Of a stretch of DNA of 64,000 nucleotides, positions 1 through 8,478 are shown piece after piece (position 1 is the stretch's first letter; each line of letters opens with the position of its first letter). The notes below the pieces were generated by a model. That model saw nothing but the letters and a program-made list of their open reading frames with translations, ran no database searches and had not been told where the DNA came from. The translations under genes and the position numbers were made by a program. Where the stretch lies: assembly GCF_030408635.1 (NCBI RefSeq), contig NZ_CP047198.1:1178001-1242000 (forward strand), read 5' to 3'. This DNA comes from Corynebacterium coyleae. Lineage in GTDB: Bacteria > Actinomycetota > Actinomycetes > Mycobacteriales > Mycobacteriaceae.

Positions 1-1201
1 GGTCAGTAACGTTTTCTTCGCGGACATTCGGGTGGGTTGTGCCGTTTTCGTCCTGGAAGTCGTAGTACTTGCCACCTGTTGCCGTGGTGGAGGTGACGTA
101 GAGGACCTCGTTGTCTTCCGGAATAAGAATGTCGCCGGACTTCGATGCGCCAGCGGGAATGACAGGGTCGACACCGTTCATCAGATGCGTGCGAGTGTAA
201 ATGTGGTCGTGGCCGCTAAGCACCAGGTCCACACCGGCTTCGGACAACTTTGGGGTCAAGGAGTTGCGTAGTTCGACGACATCCTTGTCGGTGTAGTGCG
301 TGCCCTGGGAGAACGGTGCGTGGTGGATACCGACGATCACCCAGTCAGCGTCGGCACCATGTGCGGCGATCGTTTCGTTGACAAACTTCGCGTGGACGTC
401 GATGTCGGCCTTGGATGCGCGGTTGCCGTCCAACCCGATGAACAAGACGTTGTTGTAGTTGAAGAAGTAGTTCGCGGTGTCATCAACTTCGTTGGGCAGG
501 AAGTACGTGTCCTGGAAGTGACGGTCGAGCGTGTATGTCTCGTGATTGCCCTTCAGTACGGCAAGGCGGTACTCCTGGAGTTTTTCTGGCGCGGTGAACT
601 CCTCAAGCTGCTTGACCGGGGCACCCCAGCCCTCAACCTGGTCGCCCAGGTGCATGATGAACGCGGAGTCGGGGTGTTCACCGGTTGCGGTATTGACCGC
701 TTTGTTCCATGCGGCGGACTGCTCGGCGATTTTCGTATCTACACCGATTTGCGCATCGGCCATGGCGAGGAAGCTCCAGGAATCTCCGTCGGTGCCGGTG
801 GTAAAGGTGCGCTGCTCGCTATAGCCACGACGATCGCTTCCAACCCGGTAGGCGTACTCCGTGTCAGGCTCGAGGCCGGTCATCGTCGCTTCGTGCGGGT
901 AGAAGACAGCCGAGTTGTACGGGCCGTGGGGCGATTCCACGCGCGTGATGTTGGCTGGATCAGCAGTCGGCCAGTACTCCAGGAACTGTGTCTCGTTGGT
1001 CTTCGACTGCCAGGCCAAGTTCGCTTCCGTCGCGTCGGATCCGATGCCGAGGACGATGCGGCTGATGCGGGTGTTGATTGCACCTGCAGGGGCATCCGCA
1101 GCGACGGCCGTCGTGGCAGAGCCGAACAGGGACACGACGACAGCCGTAGAAATTGCGGTGCGACGAATGGAACGAGGGGCACGGGAAAGCGAAACAGTCA
1201 T
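1..1201 (-). CDS. Exported purple-acid-phosphatase-like metallophosphoesterase (3' end outside window)
   Basis: Reading leftward from an ATG at 1201 gives 400 codons open to the window edge. The N-terminus has a basic stretch, a hydrophobic segment and an AVAA-type cleavage site near residue 35, so the protein is probably secreted. A fibronectin-like purple acid phosphatase N-domain (residues about 40-140, ending in TEYAYRVG) is followed by the calcineurin-type metallophosphatase fold. Its metal motifs are LGDQVEG, KGNHE, GIHHAPF and SGHDHIYTR. Such enzymes release phosphate from phosphomonoesters or diesters outside the membrane. It is divergent from phoD, so the two may share control by phosphate. 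The C-terminus is not visible and the substrate is unknown. The family call is firm. Confidence 0.88.
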   Translation of the reverse strand, partial: MTVSLSRAPRSIRRTAISTAVVVSLFGSATTAVAADAPAGAINTRISRIVLGIGSDATEANLAWQSKTNETQFLEYWPTADPANITRVESPHGPYNSAVFYPHEATMTGLEPDTEYAYRVGSDRRGYSEQRTFTTGTDGDSWSFLAMADAQIGVDTKIAEQSAAWNKAVNTATGEHPDSAFIMHLGDQVEGWGAPVKQLEEFTAPEKLQEYRLAVLKGNHETYTLDRHFQDTYFLPNEVDDTANYFFNYNNVLFIGLDGNRASKADIDVHAKFVNETIAAHGADADWVIVGIHHAPFSQGTHYTDKDVVELRNSLTPKLSEAGVDLVLSGHDHIYTRTHLMNGVDPVIPAGASKSGDILIPEDNEVLYVTSTTATGGKYYDFQDENGTTHPNVREENVTD

Positions 1202-1257
1202 GTCCACCCACACAAGTCACGTTGTTTTAACAGTGGGTTACTAGCGGATCGTCACCT

Positions 1258-1280
1258 CAGTGAAGTGTGGGTGAATTTTT
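1258..1280. promoter_or_regulatory. Candidate Pho-box-like direct repeat
   Basis: Two GTGAA half-sites on the + strand (TGAA at 1261 and 1272) lie 11 bp apart, one helical turn, in the 136-bp gap between two divergent phosphatase genes. Corynebacterial PhoR boxes are tandem repeats ending in TGTGAA, as far as I recall. The match is loose. Confidence 0.3.
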
Positions 1281-1337
1281 GGAAACTTGGCGGTTTCCTC
1301 GTTGCGCGCGCCTGTGAGCTGGTTGAAAGTGGGCGTC

Positions 1338-3032
1338 ATGAGCTCGAAACCCCGTGTCAATCGTCGTATATTTCTCCAAACCGTTGCCGCGTCTGTCGCA
1401 GCCGTAGCACTGGGTACTGGCGGTGCTGTTGCTGCGCGCCGCAGCACTGTCTCAACTCCTGAGGTGCCAACGCCAGCGGATCAGTGGGACTTGCCATTTT
1501 TGCACGGGGTTGCGTCGGGAGACCCGTTGCCGGATCGCGTGGTGTTGTGGACCCGTGTGACACCCTCGCGCGAGGCGTTGCCAGGCTCAGGTCTTGGCGA
1601 CGATGTCGAGCTGGAATGGCAGATCGACACCACTGAAGACTTCACTCACCCAAAGACAGGAAGCGCGATTGCGCGTGCGGAATCCGACCACACGGTGCAC
1701 GTCGATCCGGACGGGCTCGATCCAGATACGGAGTACTTCTACCGTTTCATCGTGAAATCGGGTGAGCACGCAGGTTCTTTCTCCCCGGTGGGGCGTACGT
1801 TGACTGCGCCAGCCGTAGACGCTGACCTGGATACGCTCAATCTCGCAATCGCATCATGTGCGAACTGGGAGTCCGGATTCTTTAGCGCCTACGCTGACAT
1901 GGCTCAGCGCGCGCGTGCGGGCGAAATCGACCACGTGGTGTTCCTCGGCGATTACATCTATGAGTATCCAACCGGCGAGTACGTAGGCAAAAGTGGTGTG
2001 GCCAGGATGCACCATCCGGAGTGGGAAATCACCACGTTGGAGGATTACCGCCAACGTTACGGCCGCTACCGCACCGACTTGAACCTGCAGGCGGCCCATG
2101 CGGCGTGCCCTTGGATTGTGGTGTGGGACGACCACGAGTCAGCCAACAACAGCTGGCGCGAAGGAGCCGAAAACCACACGGACGGCCGGGTTGAAGGGCA
2201 GTGGAAGCAACGCGAAGCAGCGGCGATGCAGGCGTACTTCGAATGGCTCCCGGTACGTCGCAGTGCGCTCATTGAGGCTCCAGGCATCTACCGCAGCTTC
2301 CAGTTTGGCAACCTCGCGCAGCTGACGATGATGGATCTGCGAACATTCCGCGACGAGGAAACCACCAGCGACTACTTTGCCAACGATGAGCGCACAATGC
2401 TTGGCGACGAGCAGTTTGCCTGGGTGGCAGAACAACTCCAACAGTCCACCGCACGCTGGGATGTGCTGGGTAACTCCGTGATGGTGTCGCCCATGCGCTT
2501 TGTCACCATCAAGGACAACGAGAAGGCCAATATTGCAACGGGCTACATGAGGGAGCGCGCTACCGGTATTGCGGTGAACTCGGATCAGTGGGATGGCTAT
2601 GCGGCCGAGCGTGACCGCCTGCTCACCATGCTGGACGAGCAGGAGTCGAACGCCTTGTTCCTGACCGGCGACATCCACTCAGAGTGGGCGAACTCGATTG
2701 CCTCCCCGTCGGGCTTTGGTGAGATCGGCTGCGAGATGGTGACAACCTCAATTTCTGCACCAAATGTGGATGAAATCCTCACCACAGTGTTTGGGACGTA
2801 CCACCCGGAAGACAACTCGACGTCGCTGCTGGTGGAGAAGACCATCCGCGATGCCAATCCCTGGGTCAACCACATCGATTTCGATGCCCATGGCTACGGC
2901 ATCGCAAGCATCCACTATGACTATGTGGACATGCTCTACTACCGGGTCTCGGACGTGGAGGACCCGGACGCTTCCGTCAGCTTGGGCGAGAAGCGCCAGT
3001 GGCGCATCGGCGAGGGGTTCGTCGAAGCATAA
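1338..3032 (+). CDS. phoD: PhoD-type alkaline phosphatase, Tat-exported
   Basis: 564 aa. The chosen ATG at 1338 places a classic Tat signal at the N-terminus (NRRIFLQ followed by an alanine-rich core to about residue 35). An in-frame ATG at 1287 would bury it. A PhoD N-terminal domain (residues about 45-140, FLHGVASGDPLPDRVVLWTR) precedes the phosphatase domain. That domain carries FLGDYIYEY, WDDHE and TGDIHSEW, the Ca/Fe-binding residues of the PhoD family. The enzyme hydrolyses phosphomonoesters and some diesters outside the membrane for phosphate scavenging. It is divergent from another exported phosphatase. Family assignment is certain; regulation by phosphate is inferred from family and context. 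Confidence 0.95.
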   Translation: MSSKPRVNRRIFLQTVAASVAAVALGTGGAVAARRSTVSTPEVPTPADQWDLPFLHGVASGDPLPDRVVLWTRVTPSREALPGSGLGDDVELEWQIDTTEDFTHPKTGSAIARAESDHTVHVDPDGLDPDTEYFYRFIVKSGEHAGSFSPVGRTLTAPAVDADLDTLNLAIASCANWESGFFSAYADMAQRARAGEIDHVVFLGDYIYEYPTGEYVGKSGVARMHHPEWEITTLEDYRQRYGRYRTDLNLQAAHAACPWIVVWDDHESANNSWREGAENHTDGRVEGQWKQREAAAMQAYFEWLPVRRSALIEAPGIYRSFQFGNLAQLTMMDLRTFRDEETTSDYFANDERTMLGDEQFAWVAEQLQQSTARWDVLGNSVMVSPMRFVTIKDNEKANIATGYMRERATGIAVNSDQWDGYAAERDRLLTMLDEQESNALFLTGDIHSEWANSIASPSGFGEIGCEMVTTSISAPNVDEILTTVFGTYHPEDNSTSLLVEKTIRDANPWVNHIDFDAHGYGIASIHYDYVDMLYYRVSDVEDPDASVSLGEKRQWRIGEGFVEA

Positions 3033-3033
3033 T

Positions 3034-3099
3034 CTGCTTATCGACGACGGCCGCGACATCTGGGTGGGCGGGCTGGTGACCGCGCGCGTGCGCGACTAG
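3034..3099 (+). pseudogene. 3' gene remnant, possibly PhzF-like
   Basis: Just after the phoD stop, an open stretch encodes 21 residues ending in a stop (LLIDDGRDIWVGGLVT then ARVRD). Its GC-rich codons match the following segment rather than phoD. The VGG-containing tail resembles the last strand of PhzF-family isomerases as I remember them. It has no start and cannot be a gene. It looks like the debris edge of an insertion or deletion. Confidence 0.25.
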
Positions 3100-5285
3100 G
3101 ACATCATCACCTTGGTCTGAGCAACCGCCTCGTCCATGCGGCTGATCGCGTGGTGCAGCCGGTGGCGCAGCCAGAGGCCGAGGAAGAGGAAAGGCAGCAC
3201 GAAGAGGACGAGGCTGCCGAGGGCTCGCCAGAAGTCCCAGCCGTAGGTGCCGAAGACCGCGGCGCGCATAGCGCGGATCGAGTAGGTCGCGGGCAGCCAG
3301 GGGCTGATCGCCTGCGCCCAGCCCGGCAGCAGCTGCAGCGGGTAGGCGCCGCCCGCCGCCGAGACCTGGAGCACCAGGATGAGCACGCCCACGGCCTTGC
3401 CGGCGTTGCTCAGGGAGAGCACCAGCGTGTAGCAGATCAGGTGGAAGACCAGGCTCGAGACCCACCCCGCCATGAAGAGGAGGAAGGGGTGCGCGGGCTC
3501 GATGCCCACGTAGACGATGAGCCCCGCCATGAGGAGCGTGGATTGGGCCAGACCGGTGGTCACGAACGTCAGGTAGCGGCCAAAGTACTTCTGGCCCGCG
3601 GTGAGGCGGTCGGGATCGACCACGTTCTGTTCGATGGAGCGATCGTCCGTGCGCACGGCCACCGACGTCAACAGGGCGCCCACCCACAGGGCGAGCACCG
3701 TGTAAAGCGGGGCCATGCCGGCGCCGAAGCTGACGCGGGGGAAGACCTCCTTGCGCTCCACCTTGACTGGGTCGACGAGGGCGTCGGCGAGCTCCTCCGG
3801 GTGGCTGGAGACGAGGTCGGCCAGCTTCGTCAGGTCCCCGCTCGAGCGCGCCTGCGCGATCGACTGCTGCGCCTCCTGCATCCTCGCCGCGTTGGCGCGC
3901 AGGGATTCCGCCGTGTCGCGCAGGTCCGCACCGGAGGCTGCGAGGGTGTCGCGCAGCGAGCCGGGCCGATTGGCCAGGGCAGAGGAGACGCCGTCCATGT
4001 CCGAGCGGGCCTTGTCGACGTTCGCCCGGACGTTGTCCAGCGAGCCCGACAGCGCCTCGAGGCGCGGGCGGATCCCGGTGTCGTAGGAATTCTTGGCCGA
4101 GTCCATCGCCTCGCGGGCCCGGGCGATCGAGTCCTTGATCTCCTGCCGGTCCGCGTTCTTCCCGTCCCGGCTGCCCTGCCCGGCGGTGAGGCGCGCGGCG
4201 GCGTCGTTGAGTCGGTCGCGCACGGCCGTCTGGCGGGCGATAGCGTCGTTGAGGTCGCCGACCACCGCGCGCACCGCCGGTTGAGCGTCGGGGGGAAGCG
4301 CCGGGGCGACTTGGTCGTTGATGGTGTCGCGCAGGGCCGTGTACTGCTTCACCTGGACATCGATGCGCGCGGCGATGTCCGTCAGGTTCGCGGCGGTGGC
4401 CTGGGAGGTGGCGGAGGAGTCCGCCATCAGCTGGTCGACGCGGTCGCTCACTGCGGCGAAGCTTTCCGACGTCGCCCCCAGCGCCGCCGCAAGCGCCGCG
4501 CCGTCTCCGCCGAGGCCCGCCCCGGTGGCTCCGAGGTCGACGGGGTGGACCTGCCCGAGAGAGTCGCCCAGCGCCCCGGAGATCCGCTCGGCGCTGTCGA
4601 CGAGCGGCACGCTCGACTCTGTGAGCGAGGCGAGCGCGTCGACGGTGCTGGCGCTGGAGAGCAGCTGGTCGCGGGCGCTGGCAGTGCGCGTCTCGATGGA
4701 GTCGAGTGCCTGCTTGGTCTCCGCCTCGTTGAAGAAGTCCGAGGCCGTCTCGATCAGCCCGAATGACACCTCGGAGAGGGCCCTGGTGAACGACGCGCTG
4801 ATCTGGGCGCTGACGCCCTGCGTGCCGTTGGAGATGAGCAGCGGGGAGATGGGGTTCTTCTTCTCGTTGATGTAGAGGTCGATCCGGCTGGGTTCGGCGT
4901 CGCTGGCGTAGAAGGTGAACATGTCGTCGCTCAGCGTGGGCGGCAGGACGATGGCGGCGTAGTACTCGCCGGATTTCGCGCCCTCGATGGCATCGTCGGC
5001 GTCGGTGATGACCCAGTCCATCGACTCGTCGCGGTAGAGCTGGGAGAGGACCATGTCGCCGACGTTGACGGCCAGCGGGGTGAGGTCGCTCGTGTGGCCG
5101 CGGTCGGTGTTGGCCACCGCCACCTCGAGGCGCTCTGTGTTGGCGAAGGGGTTCCACGTGGCCAGCACGTTGAACCAGGCGAAGAGGCAGGGAATGGCGA
5201 TGAGGCCGACCATGACGATGCCCGCCATGACGTTGGTGTAGAGACGGCGCAGGTCATTGTAGGCGATGGAGAAGACGGTTCTCAC
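3096..5285 (-). CDS. YhgE/Pip-family membrane protein
   Basis: 729 aa, GTG start at 5285. One N-terminal membrane helix (residues about 20-42) leads into a long extracytoplasmic region (about 45-510) that is helical and rich in A, S, D and R. Five C-terminal membrane helices follow (about 525-715), as in ABC-2-like YhgE/Pip (phage infection protein) proteins. That family also includes EsaA of Gram-positive type VII secretion. The GTG overlaps the stop of the upstream paralog by 4 nt (GTGA), so the two are probably co-translated and may form a complex. Third-position GC is visibly higher than in phoD or ltbR, which suggests acquisition. The function in corynebacteria is unknown. Confidence 0.85.
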   Translation of the reverse strand: MRTVFSIAYNDLRRLYTNVMAGIVMVGLIAIPCLFAWFNVLATWNPFANTERLEVAVANTDRGHTSDLTPLAVNVGDMVLSQLYRDESMDWVITDADDAIEGAKSGEYYAAIVLPPTLSDDMFTFYASDAEPSRIDLYINEKKNPISPLLISNGTQGVSAQISASFTRALSEVSFGLIETASDFFNEAETKQALDSIETRTASARDQLLSSASTVDALASLTESSVPLVDSAERISGALGDSLGQVHPVDLGATGAGLGGDGAALAAALGATSESFAAVSDRVDQLMADSSATSQATAANLTDIAARIDVQVKQYTALRDTINDQVAPALPPDAQPAVRAVVGDLNDAIARQTAVRDRLNDAAARLTAGQGSRDGKNADRQEIKDSIARAREAMDSAKNSYDTGIRPRLEALSGSLDNVRANVDKARSDMDGVSSALANRPGSLRDTLAASGADLRDTAESLRANAARMQEAQQSIAQARSSGDLTKLADLVSSHPEELADALVDPVKVERKEVFPRVSFGAGMAPLYTVLALWVGALLTSVAVRTDDRSIEQNVVDPDRLTAGQKYFGRYLTFVTTGLAQSTLLMAGLIVYVGIEPAHPFLLFMAGWVSSLVFHLICYTLVLSLSNAGKAVGVLILVLQVSAAGGAYPLQLLPGWAQAISPWLPATYSIRAMRAAVFGTYGWDFWRALGSLVLFVLPFLFLGLWLRHRLHHAISRMDEAVAQTKVMMS

Positions 5286-7873
5286 TTGGTGTCCTCGCTT
5301 TCGGCATCCGCGGGCCCGATGGTGACGCTGGTGCCGGCGGAGTCGTGGCGGTGGATTACGGCGTCGCGCAGCTCGGCCTCGCCGAGGCGCGAGACCTGTT
5401 CGGCGTCGACGAGGCTCTGCGTGAAATACTCCACCGCGCCGAGGTAGAGGACGACCAGCAGCGACCAGGCGACGACGATGGCCAGCATGATCGTCTTGTC
5501 GGTGGGCAGGAGCATGGTGAGCAGGGTGATGATGGCGATGCCGACAACGCCCGCGACGATCCCGCCGAAGATGAGGGTGCGGTAGTTCTCCCGCAGCATC
5601 CGCGCCCGCTTCTCGACGCCACCGCGGAACTCATCCCGGTCCGACAGGGCGGCCATGATGTCGGACGCGCGGTAGGGCGAGCCCATGACCTCCACCTTCT
5701 CGTTGGTGATCAGGTTCGTGCGCGCGAGCTGGCGGTTGAACAGGAGGTTGGCGTGCGAGGAGGTGAGTCGGAACAGCCACCCCAGGGCGAAGGCCGCGGC
5801 GGACATGGCGAGAAGCGCCGTCATGAAGCGGAGGTAGTGGTGGCCGTAGAACCCGGCGACGGTCTCGCGCATCGCGTCGATGCCGTAGCGGAAGGGGAGG
5901 AAGGGGTAGATGCGGCGGAAGAAGTCGGGCATGAGCTCGATGGGGTAGAGGCCCGACGCGCCCGGGATCTGGATGACGACGAGGAAGACGGCGATGCCGC
6001 GGCCAATGTGGCCGAGCGCGGAGACGATGGAGTAGATGATCCCCGTGTAGGCAACCCCGATGGCGATTGCGGTGGCGAGAAAGGCCGTGACGGACTGCAT
6101 CTGCACCCCGAAGGCCACGTTGCCGAGCGTCACCACGACGGCCTGGAGCACCGAGAGCGTGGCGAAGAGGAGGAAGCGACCGAGGTAGGCCTGGCCGACG
6201 GTGAGGCGGCGGAAGCCCTCGGTGTCGACCTCGACGCGGAAGATGATCGTCAGCACGAACGCGCCGATCCACAGGGCCAGGTTGGTGAAGAAGGAGGCCA
6301 TGGAGCTGCCGTAGTTCTCCGAGGGGAAGACGGCCTGCTGCTCGACGGTGACGGGCGAGGAGATGTACTCGCCGATCTTCGCGGAGTTGAGGTTCGTGAC
6401 AGTGTTGAGGGCCTCCGAGTTGGAGGTGGCCAGGAGGGCGTTGATGTCGGACTGGGCGGCGCGGGCGCCGTCGGCAAGCGTGCCGAGGTTGCCCGAGACC
6501 TCGTCGAGGATGCCGAGACTGGCCGCGAGCTGGTTGTCCACCCCGGCGAGCAGGGAGGTCGTTTCCTCGCGCAGGGCACGCTGGCTGCTCAGCGCGCCGC
6601 GCACGGAGGCGACGCTGCCGGAGGCCTGCGCGAGCGAGGCGTTGATCGCGGGCACGGACTCGCCGAGCTGCGTGCTCGCGTCGCGCGCTGCGTCGTTGGA
6701 GTCGGCGGCCGTGGCCTCGAGGGAGTCGCCGAGCTCGCCTATCGACGCCAGCGCGGCGCTCGCGCTGCGGTCCACGTTGTTCAGGCCGTCGAGGACGGCG
6801 TGGGAGGCGGCGGTACGCTCCTCCAGCGCGCTAGCCGCGGCGTCGAGCTGAGCGCGGACCTCAGGCGATAGGGCCGCCCCGGCCGACATGGCGCGCAGCT
6901 GCGCGGCGGCGGATTCGCCCTGCTTGACCACGCCGTCGACCTCGCCGACGGCCGAGCGCACCCGCCCCTGGGCGGTGCCGAGCTGGCCCGTCGCCTCCGC
7001 GATGGAGGCGTTGGCGGAGGCGGCGCCGAGACTGAGCGCGTTGGTGGACTCGACGAGCGCGGTCGATGTGTCGGCGCTGAAACCGGCGGAGGACTTCTGC
7101 AGCTCGGCGATGATCCCCTCGGCCTCGCCGAGAGAGGAGTCCACGGACCGGAGGGTGTCGTCGACGGAGCCGACGAGGGTGTTCAGCTCGGCGACAACCG
7201 GGCGCGCACCGCTGATGCTCTGCTTCATCGTGGCCACCCGCCCCTGGGCGGCGTCGAGGTCGGCGGCGATCTGGCCGAAGCTCCCGGAGGCCTTGCCTCG
7301 GACCTCCTCGGCGTCATCGCGCGCCGCGAACCCCTTGTTGCGCAGCTCGGTCGCCGCGGCCTCGCCGACCTTCTTCTTGAAGGCCTCGGACACGGCCGTG
7401 TCGACGGCGGAGGCGCCGGCGTCGGTGATCGAGGGGGCGACGCCGTTGCTTTTCTCATTGACGTAGTACTCCAGCACCGGCTGCGTGTAGGTGCCGCTGA
7501 CCAGGCTCAGCAGGTCCTCGCTGAACTCGGGCGGGATAAGGAACATGGCGTAGTAGTCGCCGCGCATGAGCCCGTCGCGGGCCTCGTCCTCGGGGAGAAA
7601 CACCCACCCGATCTTGTCGTTGGCCTTGAGCTGCTCGGTGATCTGCTCGCCGACGTCGACCTCGCCGACGCGCTCGGCGGAGGCGCCGCGGTCGTTGTTG
7701 ACCACCGCGATGCGGATGTTCTGGGTGTGGGCGTAGGGGTCCCAGAAGGCGTTGATGTTGAACCACGCGTAGAGCGCGGGGGTGATGAGCACGCCGACGA
7801 TGATGATGAAGGCCCGGGGAACGCGCAGCAGGCGACGAATGTCCCGTCCGAGAATCTGCCCGCTCTTTCTCAC
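5282..7873 (-). CDS. YhgE/Pip-family membrane protein, longer paralog
   Basis: 863 aa, GTG start at 7873. The layout matches the downstream protein: N-terminal helix (RAFIIIVGVLITPALYAWFN), conserved early stretch on dialogue with ABC-2-like folds (AFWDPYAHT, NNDRGAS), a long Ala/Ser-rich coiled-coil region (about 180-480), then five membrane helices. It has an additional C-terminal pair of helices (about 745-805) and a polar tail that the 729-aa paralog lacks. First gene of a two-gene operon with 4-nt overlap. Base composition is GC-rich like the next gene. No type VII secretion genes are nearby in the window. The role is not known; the family call is good. Confidence 0.87.
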   Translation of the reverse strand: MRKSGQILGRDIRRLLRVPRAFIIIVGVLITPALYAWFNINAFWDPYAHTQNIRIAVVNNDRGASAERVGEVDVGEQITEQLKANDKIGWVFLPEDEARDGLMRGDYYAMFLIPPEFSEDLLSLVSGTYTQPVLEYYVNEKSNGVAPSITDAGASAVDTAVSEAFKKKVGEAAATELRNKGFAARDDAEEVRGKASGSFGQIAADLDAAQGRVATMKQSISGARPVVAELNTLVGSVDDTLRSVDSSLGEAEGIIAELQKSSAGFSADTSTALVESTNALSLGAASANASIAEATGQLGTAQGRVRSAVGEVDGVVKQGESAAAQLRAMSAGAALSPEVRAQLDAAASALEERTAASHAVLDGLNNVDRSASAALASIGELGDSLEATAADSNDAARDASTQLGESVPAINASLAQASGSVASVRGALSSQRALREETTSLLAGVDNQLAASLGILDEVSGNLGTLADGARAAQSDINALLATSNSEALNTVTNLNSAKIGEYISSPVTVEQQAVFPSENYGSSMASFFTNLALWIGAFVLTIIFRVEVDTEGFRRLTVGQAYLGRFLLFATLSVLQAVVVTLGNVAFGVQMQSVTAFLATAIAIGVAYTGIIYSIVSALGHIGRGIAVFLVVIQIPGASGLYPIELMPDFFRRIYPFLPFRYGIDAMRETVAGFYGHHYLRFMTALLAMSAAAFALGWLFRLTSSHANLLFNRQLARTNLITNEKVEVMGSPYRASDIMAALSDRDEFRGGVEKRARMLRENYRTLIFGGIVAGVVGIAIITLLTMLLPTDKTIMLAIVVAWSLLVVLYLGAVEYFTQSLVDAEQVSRLGEAELRDAVIHRHDSAGTSVTIGPADAESEDTK

Positions 7874-7889
7874 GTGGCGAGCGTACCCT

Positions 7890-8024
7890 CGAATAGAGCG
7901 TTAGGGGAAAAGCTCCGGGTCTGGGCCAAACTCGAGTCCTTCAACCCCGGCGGTAGCGTCAAGGACCGCACAGCCCGCGCCCTCGTCGCCGACGCCCTCG
8001 AGCGCGGCGTGCTCGGCCCGGGAC
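7890..8024 (+). pseudogene. Cysteine-synthase-like PLP enzyme remnant
   Basis: About 43 residues open in one frame contain ESFNPGGSVKDRTAR, the lysine-bearing PLP motif of cysteine synthase / SbnA-like beta-replacement enzymes. The reading ends at LERGVLGPG and runs into unrelated sequence. Nothing of the N-terminal substrate loop or the remaining 250 or more residues is present. It is a small internal fragment of a once complete gene. Confidence 0.7.
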
Positions 8025-8405
8025 TGGCAGGAGCCGACGCGCGGTGCGTGGCTCACCGAGGTACTCTCCGTCGGCGTCGCAGAGGCGCTGCGCGAGCGCG
8101 GGTTGCGTCTGTATCTTGAGCCGGGGCGCTCGCTTGTCGACGGCTGAGGGCTAACCCTTGCCGAAGTCGCCTTCACCAAGACCCGTTCCGACGCCGTGCC
8201 CCTGGTGGGCCTAGCCATGAACCGCACCCGGTGCCGCACGACCTCGGATAACTTCCTCATCGACCCCTACCTGGTCAAGCGGACCCCGCCGAGTGAGGAG
8301 ATCGAGGCGTTCTTGGTCGGCGCCTACTGCATCGAGGACGAACTGATCCTGCGGCGGAAGATCCGCTTCCCCCGCGGTGTGGCCCGCGAGGCGCTTGGAC
8401 GACAT
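8019..8405 (+). pseudogene. Remnant of a group III PLP decarboxylase (DapDC/Y4yA/SbnH-like)
   Basis: A second frame overlapping the previous remnant reads LRLYLEPGRSLVDG, TGA, GLTLAEVAFTKTRSD, then FLIDPYL and EAFLVGAYCIEDELILRR. EPGR with a downstream G-A-Y-C-x-E-D block is the C-terminal half of alanine-racemase-fold decarboxylases (diaminopimelate/ornithine type). An in-frame TGA at 8145 sits where I expect a Cys codon. The 5' half and the last part are missing. The pair of PLP remnants suggests a lost small-metabolite (for example siderophore-like) cluster. That substrate guess is inference. Confidence 0.7.
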
Positions 8406-8447
8406 CGAAGTTCGCTGACGCCCGTTGGCGCCCCCAGTGCCGGGCCG

Positions 8448-8478
8448 GAGCTCGGCTAGAGCTCGGCTAGAGCTCGGC
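8448..8478. repeat. 11-bp tandem repeat at the ltbR stop codon
   Basis: GAGCTCGGCTA occurs twice in full and a third time for 9 bases. The ltbR stop codon (minus strand, 8467-8469) lies within the second copy, so the repeat probably arose by slippage at the 3' end of ltbR. Confidence 0.85.

Noticed and set aside
3158-4766. Plus-strand frames inside the YhgE region suggested by length
   Set aside because: Antisense to the membrane protein, with repetitive charged composition and no ribosome binding site or conserved motif.
2977-5157. Long open frame on the minus strand rich in Arg, Pro, Gly, overlapping the first YhgE gene
   Set aside because: It is a shadow in GC-rich sequence; the overlapping frame has clear YhgE domains, membrane helices and coupling to the next gene, whereas this one has low-complexity composition.
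5345-6871. 508-codon open frame on the plus strand opposite the longer YhgE gene
   Set aside because: Antisense to the coiled-coil region, low-complexity composition (E, V, G, R, D), no recognisable domain; a by-product of high GC.
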